DNA from: Neofusicoccum parvum
Lineage: Eukaryota; Ascomycota; Dothideomycetes; Botryosphaeriales; Botryosphaeriaceae
Assembly (NCBI GenBank): GCA_020912385.1
Contig: CP087219.1
Location: 1,054,001-1,118,000 of the forward strand
Reading direction: 5' to 3'
DNA length: 64,000 bases
Position numbers and translations under genes: made by a program. Position 1 is the stretch's first letter, and each line of letters starts with the position of its first letter. This document shows positions 60,100 through 64,000 of the stretch, piece by piece. The notes below the pieces were generated by a model. That model did not search any database. It had not been told where the DNA came from and saw only the letters and a program-made list of their open reading frames with translations.

Positions 60100-63000
60100 C
60101 TAACCACTGCACATGATGCAAGCCTCCTTGTTTTCGATGCTGCATTGCAGCACCGCATCGGCGTAGATGTCACCATCGCGCTCGTCCGAGTCCTTTTCCT
60201 TGTCTTCGTCCTGAGGCTCCTTGGGGTGTTGCGCCGAAGGCAGCTCCTCCTCCTTCGGGACAGCTTCCTCTGGGTTTGTTGAGATGAGCTTGGGAGAACC
60301 ATCCTCCACGTCGGCCTTGAACTCAGGAGCCGTGATGGCGTCCTTCCTCGGCGTCATCGGGTTGATCTTCCTCTCCTTGGAGGGGGTGGTGGGAGCAGGA
60401 GGAGTGGAAGAAGGCGTCGGCACACCGTTCGCGTCGGGAGAGTCTGCCTTCTGCGCGTACATCGGGCGCGGAACCGAGGCGCTCTGGTAACCCGCAGCGC
60501 CGAGGGTGCGGCGCTTCTGAGTGCGAGCAACGTTTGTGTCGGCGACCTTGAGCGCCTCCTGATCGACCGTGAACTGGATGGGCGCAGCCGCAGCCTGGGT
60601 ACGGAGGTAGTACATGCCAGTCTTGAGACCGAGCTTCCAGCCCGCGAAGTGCATGGACGTGATCTTGCCCATGGTGGGATCCTTCATGTGGATGTTCAGA
60701 GACTGGGACTGGTCAATGAAGGCACCGCGGTCCGCAGCCATCTGCACGATGGTGCGTTGGGAAAGCTCCCACACCGTCTTGTAGAGGGCTTTGATGTCGT
60801 CGGGGATGTTCGGGATGTTCTGGATGGAGCCGTTGGACGCAATGATGCGGTTCTTCATGCCATCAGACCACAGCCCAAGGTCGACCAAGTCCTTCAGCAG
60901 CCAGGGGTTGACGACCTGGAACTCGCCAGCCAGGACACGGCGAGAGTAGATGTTCGACGTGTAAGGCTCGAAGCATTCGTTGAAACCGAGAATCTGACTG
61001 GTGGAGGCCGTGGGCATAGGAGCCACGAGCAGCGAGTTGCGGATACCGTGCTGGGCAATCTCGGCCTTCAAGCTGTCCCACTCCCAGAGATCAGTGGGCG
61101 CCTTGTTCCACATGTCGTACTGCAGAATGCCCTGAGAAGCAGGGCTGCCCTGGTACGTCTCGTACGGGCCATCCCTCTTGGCTAGCTCGATCGACGCGGT
61201 AAGAGCAGCGTGGTAGATGGTTTCGAAGATTTGGGTGTTGAGCTGCTTGGCCTCCGGTGAGTCGAAAGGCATGCGCAGAGCCAGGAAAGCATCAGCGAGA
61301 CCGTTGACCCCGACAGCAATGGGACGGTGGCGGAAGTTGCTCTTCCTGGCCTCAGGGACGGGGTAGTGGTTGATGTCGATGATCTTGTTCAAGTTCTTCA
61401 CGAGCACCTGGGTAACCTCGTGAAGCTTCTTGAAGTTGTAGACACCTCCCTCGACGTCGACGAAGGTAGGGAGCGCAAGAGATGCAAGGTTGCAGACAGC
61501 AACCTCATCGGGAGCAGTGTATTCGACGATTTCGCAGCACAGGTTGGAGCTGCGAATGGTGCCGAGGTTCTTTTGGTTGCTCTTGCGGTTGCAGTGGTCC
61601 TTGTACAGCATGAAGGGGTTGCCGGTCTCGACCTGGGCCTCGAGAATAGCGTACCAGAGCTTCTGGGCACGGACCGTCTCGCGACCGCGACCCTCCTTCT
61701 CGTACTGCTCGTAGAGAGCCTCAAACTCGTCGCCGTAGACGTCGGCCAGACCCGGGCATTCGTTGGGGCACATCAGAGTCCAGGTGCCGTTCTGCTCGAC
61801 ACGCTTCATGAAGAGATCAGGAATCCAGAGGGCGTAGAACAGGTCGCGAGCGCGGACCTCCTCCTTTCCATGGTTTTTGCGGAGGTCAAGGAAGCTGAAG
61901 ACATCGGCGTGCCACGGCTCGAGGTAGATGGCAAAGGCACCCGGACGCTTGTTGCCGCCCTGGTCGACGTAGCGGGCAGTGTTGTTGTAGACACGGAGCA
62001 TGGGAATCAGACCATTGCTGGTGCCGTTGGTTCCAGCAATGTAGCTGCCCGTGGCACGGATGCGGTGGACATTCAGACCAATTCCACCAGCAGTCTTGGA
62101 GATCATGGCGCAGGTCTTGAGGGTGTCGTAGATACCCTCGATGCTGTCCTCCTTCATGTCGATAAGGAAGCAGGACGCCAGCTGCGGCTTGGGAGTGCCG
62201 GCGTTGAAAAGAGCTGCAGTGCAGATTAGTACAAGACGTACGGACTACTGGAGCTGGAAATCTTACTGGGCGAAGCGTGAGTAAAGTACTTCAGGGACAT
62301 GAGGTTGTAGGTCTCGACCGCCTTCTCAATGTCCTCGCCGTGAATGCCGACAGCGACACGCATGATCATCTGCTGTGGCCTCTCGGCAACCTTGCCATCG
62401 ATGCGGAGCAGGTATGACCTCTCAAGAGTCTTGAAGCCGAAGTACTGGTACTGGAAGTCGCGGTCGTAGACGATGGCCGAGTTGAGCTCCTCGGCGTGCT
62501 TCATGATGATATCGTACGTCTCCTTGGAGATCATGGGGGAGTGTTTTCTGTTCTTGGGGTTCACGTAGTTGTAGAGGTCGGCGATGACGGCCGAGAATTG
62601 CTTCTTGGTCTGCTTGTGGAGGTTCGACACGGCGATACGGGCGGCGAGGATGGCATAGTCGGGGTGCGTAACGGTCATGTACGCTGGAGGGTGTCAGTGA
62701 CTTCTCAATTGACATGATGCACAGTCAGAAGCTCACCGGCAGTTTCGGCAGCCTGGTTGAACGACAGTTAGCACTCGTGCCGACGGGCGCTTGTGGTGTG
62801 GCAGCCGGGACTTACCAGGTTGTCCAGCTCAATTGTCGACACGCCCTGATACACACCAGCTAGCAGACCACGGTATCAGCACCTTGCCCGGGAGGGCCGT
62901 CGCGTGGTTGTCTTGTCTTACAGATAACCTTCTGGGTGATGGTGGCGGGGTCGACGTGCTCCGGGTCGAGGCCGTAGCACAACCTCGACACGCGGGCAGT

Positions 63001-63134
63001 GATCTTGTCGAACTGGACGCGCTCCTTGCGTCCATCTGCGGTGGAGCGAGGGCGTTAGCACGAAAGCTGCACAGAGGCGCAGGGTGAGGGGCGGGCGGCA
63101 GGAAGGAGGACATACCGCGCTTGAAGACGAACAT
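60100..63134 (-). CDS. RNR1: Ribonucleoside-diphosphate reductase large subunit
   Basis: Catalytic R1 subunit of class Ia ribonucleotide reductase, which makes dNDPs for DNA synthesis. Six exons: 63134-63116, 63035-62922, 62859-62816, 62752-62737 (16 nt), 62683-62267 and 62213-60100, giving 907 aa. The N-terminal ATP-cone starts with [18 protein letters not shown]. Active-site cysteines are in [11 protein letters not shown] and [16 protein letters not shown]-type surroundings with Asn and Glu of the radical chemistry follow the family ([11 protein letters not shown]). The GGIGLNVH region is intact, and the C-terminal redox pair is in CIMCSG at the extreme end. The tail before it is Pro/Glu-rich. 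The 16-nt exon 4 encodes AAETA. ACGCGT boxes lie upstream. Confidence 0.97.
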
Positions 63135-64000
63135 GGTGGCGGAAAGCTGCTCTTCGTAGTTCTCCCTGTAGGCCCGCTCTTCCAGGAAAGGAGAAAAGTA
63201 GCGCTGAGGCGGGGTGGGGGTATCACGCAGATGGGAGAAGAGAGTGGTTGGGAGGAAGACGCGGCGGGCGGCGTAGGTTTTTGTAGTGTACACAGCCGGC
63301 TACGCGCGACGCGTCTCTGGCGCCGGGGGCCGTGCTCGTGTTTTCTGCTTGTTAATGGATTTCCGGCACATCTTCGGCTCAACGCGTTCGCTGCGCGTGC
63401 TCCCAGCCCGCCGCCAGGCACCCGCAGCAGCCTCCCCGAAATCGCTGTGCCGCGCCCAGACACGTCCCGCTGCGCCCGCTGCGTGCAGAAACCTGGGGAC
63501 GGCGTCTCTGTCGCGTCCCCACATGGCATGTGCGATCATGCAGCCCTGGGTGCGTTCTGCAGACCTCAAGGTGTCCGGCATCGGCGTTACGTCACGCGTA
63601 ACCTCCGGTGCGCGCTCTTCCTGCTGCTGCTGGCGACATGTCCCGAAACACCGGCTGCTCCGTGTAACCTGCCCTCTCAGGCGGGCGGCCTCTCTTCCTT
63701 CCAGCGCGCCGCCGGCAGGCAGTGGGCGATCTCGCTGTCCGTGCTCTCCCACCTCGCTGGTCCCAGAGCTGTCGCCGAAGCACTCACACTTCCTTTTTTG
63801 GATTAGCTCGGTTCCCAACTCGTTGTCCTCTGCGTGTCCCGGCCCCACTTCCTCCCCTTCCATCTTAGACACACCTCTAATAGGCCGGTGAGAAGTTAGG
63901 GCTAGCATTCGCAGTTACCTGAATATTGGCTATCGATACAAAAATGACAGAGCCTACCAATGAGCCAGTCCAATGACAAACACCATGCTGGCCGCAACAG
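63135..64000. other. RNR1 promoter region and window end
   Basis: 0.87 kb upstream of RNR1. Apart from the boxes above it shows GC-rich leader sequence and, after about 63800, more even composition. No gene that starts in this stretch could be supported. Confidence 0.5.
63309..63599. promoter_or_regulatory. Three MluI cell-cycle boxes upstream of RNR1
   Basis: ACGCGT at 63309-63314, 63382-63387 and 63594-63599, i.e. 175 to 465 nt before the RNR1 start. The distal copy overlaps a TTACGTCA bZIP-type site (63587-63594), the two together lying in an inverted repeat GTTACG-N5-CGTAAC (63586-63602). MBF control of R1 genes through such boxes is established in yeasts; here it is inferred. Confidence 0.5.

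Noticed and set aside
61327..62229. 300-codon plus-strand frame antisense to RNR1
   Set aside because: Shadow of the highly biased RNR1 coding sequence.

Overview
This is a gene-dense, GC-rich nuclear fragment from a filamentous ascomycete (Pezizomycotina). Short introns of about 45-90 nt with CTRAC-type branch sites, CDC10/AspD-type septin, PalA, CrzA, Kex1, Get1 and Med5 homologues, and small convergent or divergent intergenic gaps all point that way. A dothideomycete is my best guess, but it rests on general impression only. No prokaryotic, viral, CRISPR, rRNA or tRNA feature was seen.

Layout. 0.2-14 kb holds core housekeeping genes: septin CDC10, guanylate kinase, the mRNA-export WD40 protein Rae1, RAD52, the pheromone-processing carboxypeptidase KEX1, the endosulfine IGO1, the SPOUT arginine methyltransferase SFM1 and a small basic protein. 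A decayed short-chain dehydrogenase pseudogene lies at 15.6-16.5 kb. 17-26 kb carries an alpha-type p24 cargo receptor, Mediator subunit Med5, a conserved fungal protein of unknown function and an aldo-keto reductase whose first intron is a GC-AG intron filled with a 35-C tract. 26.9-34.9 kb has NADP-glutamate dehydrogenase, GET1, a PTAR1-like prenyltransferase-alpha repeat protein and two unrecognised genes. A gene-poor, more AT-rich island lies at 34.9-36.4 kb. 36.4-51.9 kb carries the Golgi golgin RUD3, a catalase-like protein, the copper chaperone ATX1, the pH-signalling BRO1 protein PalA/Rim20, the calcineurin-responsive zinc-finger factor CRZ1/CrzA and a double ZZ-finger protein. 53-59 kb is an accessory-looking trio: secreted GMC oxidoreductase, aryl-alcohol-dehydrogenase-like aldo-keto reductase and epoxide hydrolase, each with a TATA box 55-105 nt before its start. 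The large subunit of ribonucleotide reductase, RNR1, closes the window.

Functional links. RAD52 and RNR1 both carry MluI cell-cycle-box sequences (ACGCGT) upstream, three copies for RNR1, which fits MBF-type S-phase control. PalA and CrzA are neighbours that serve alkaline-pH/cation and calcium signalling. Most intron boundaries given here were derived by requiring canonical splice sites, frame continuity and family-consistent protein sequence; the exon sums of all spliced models are multiples of three. Gene starts are ATG codons checked in the sequence; untranslated regions were not mapped.
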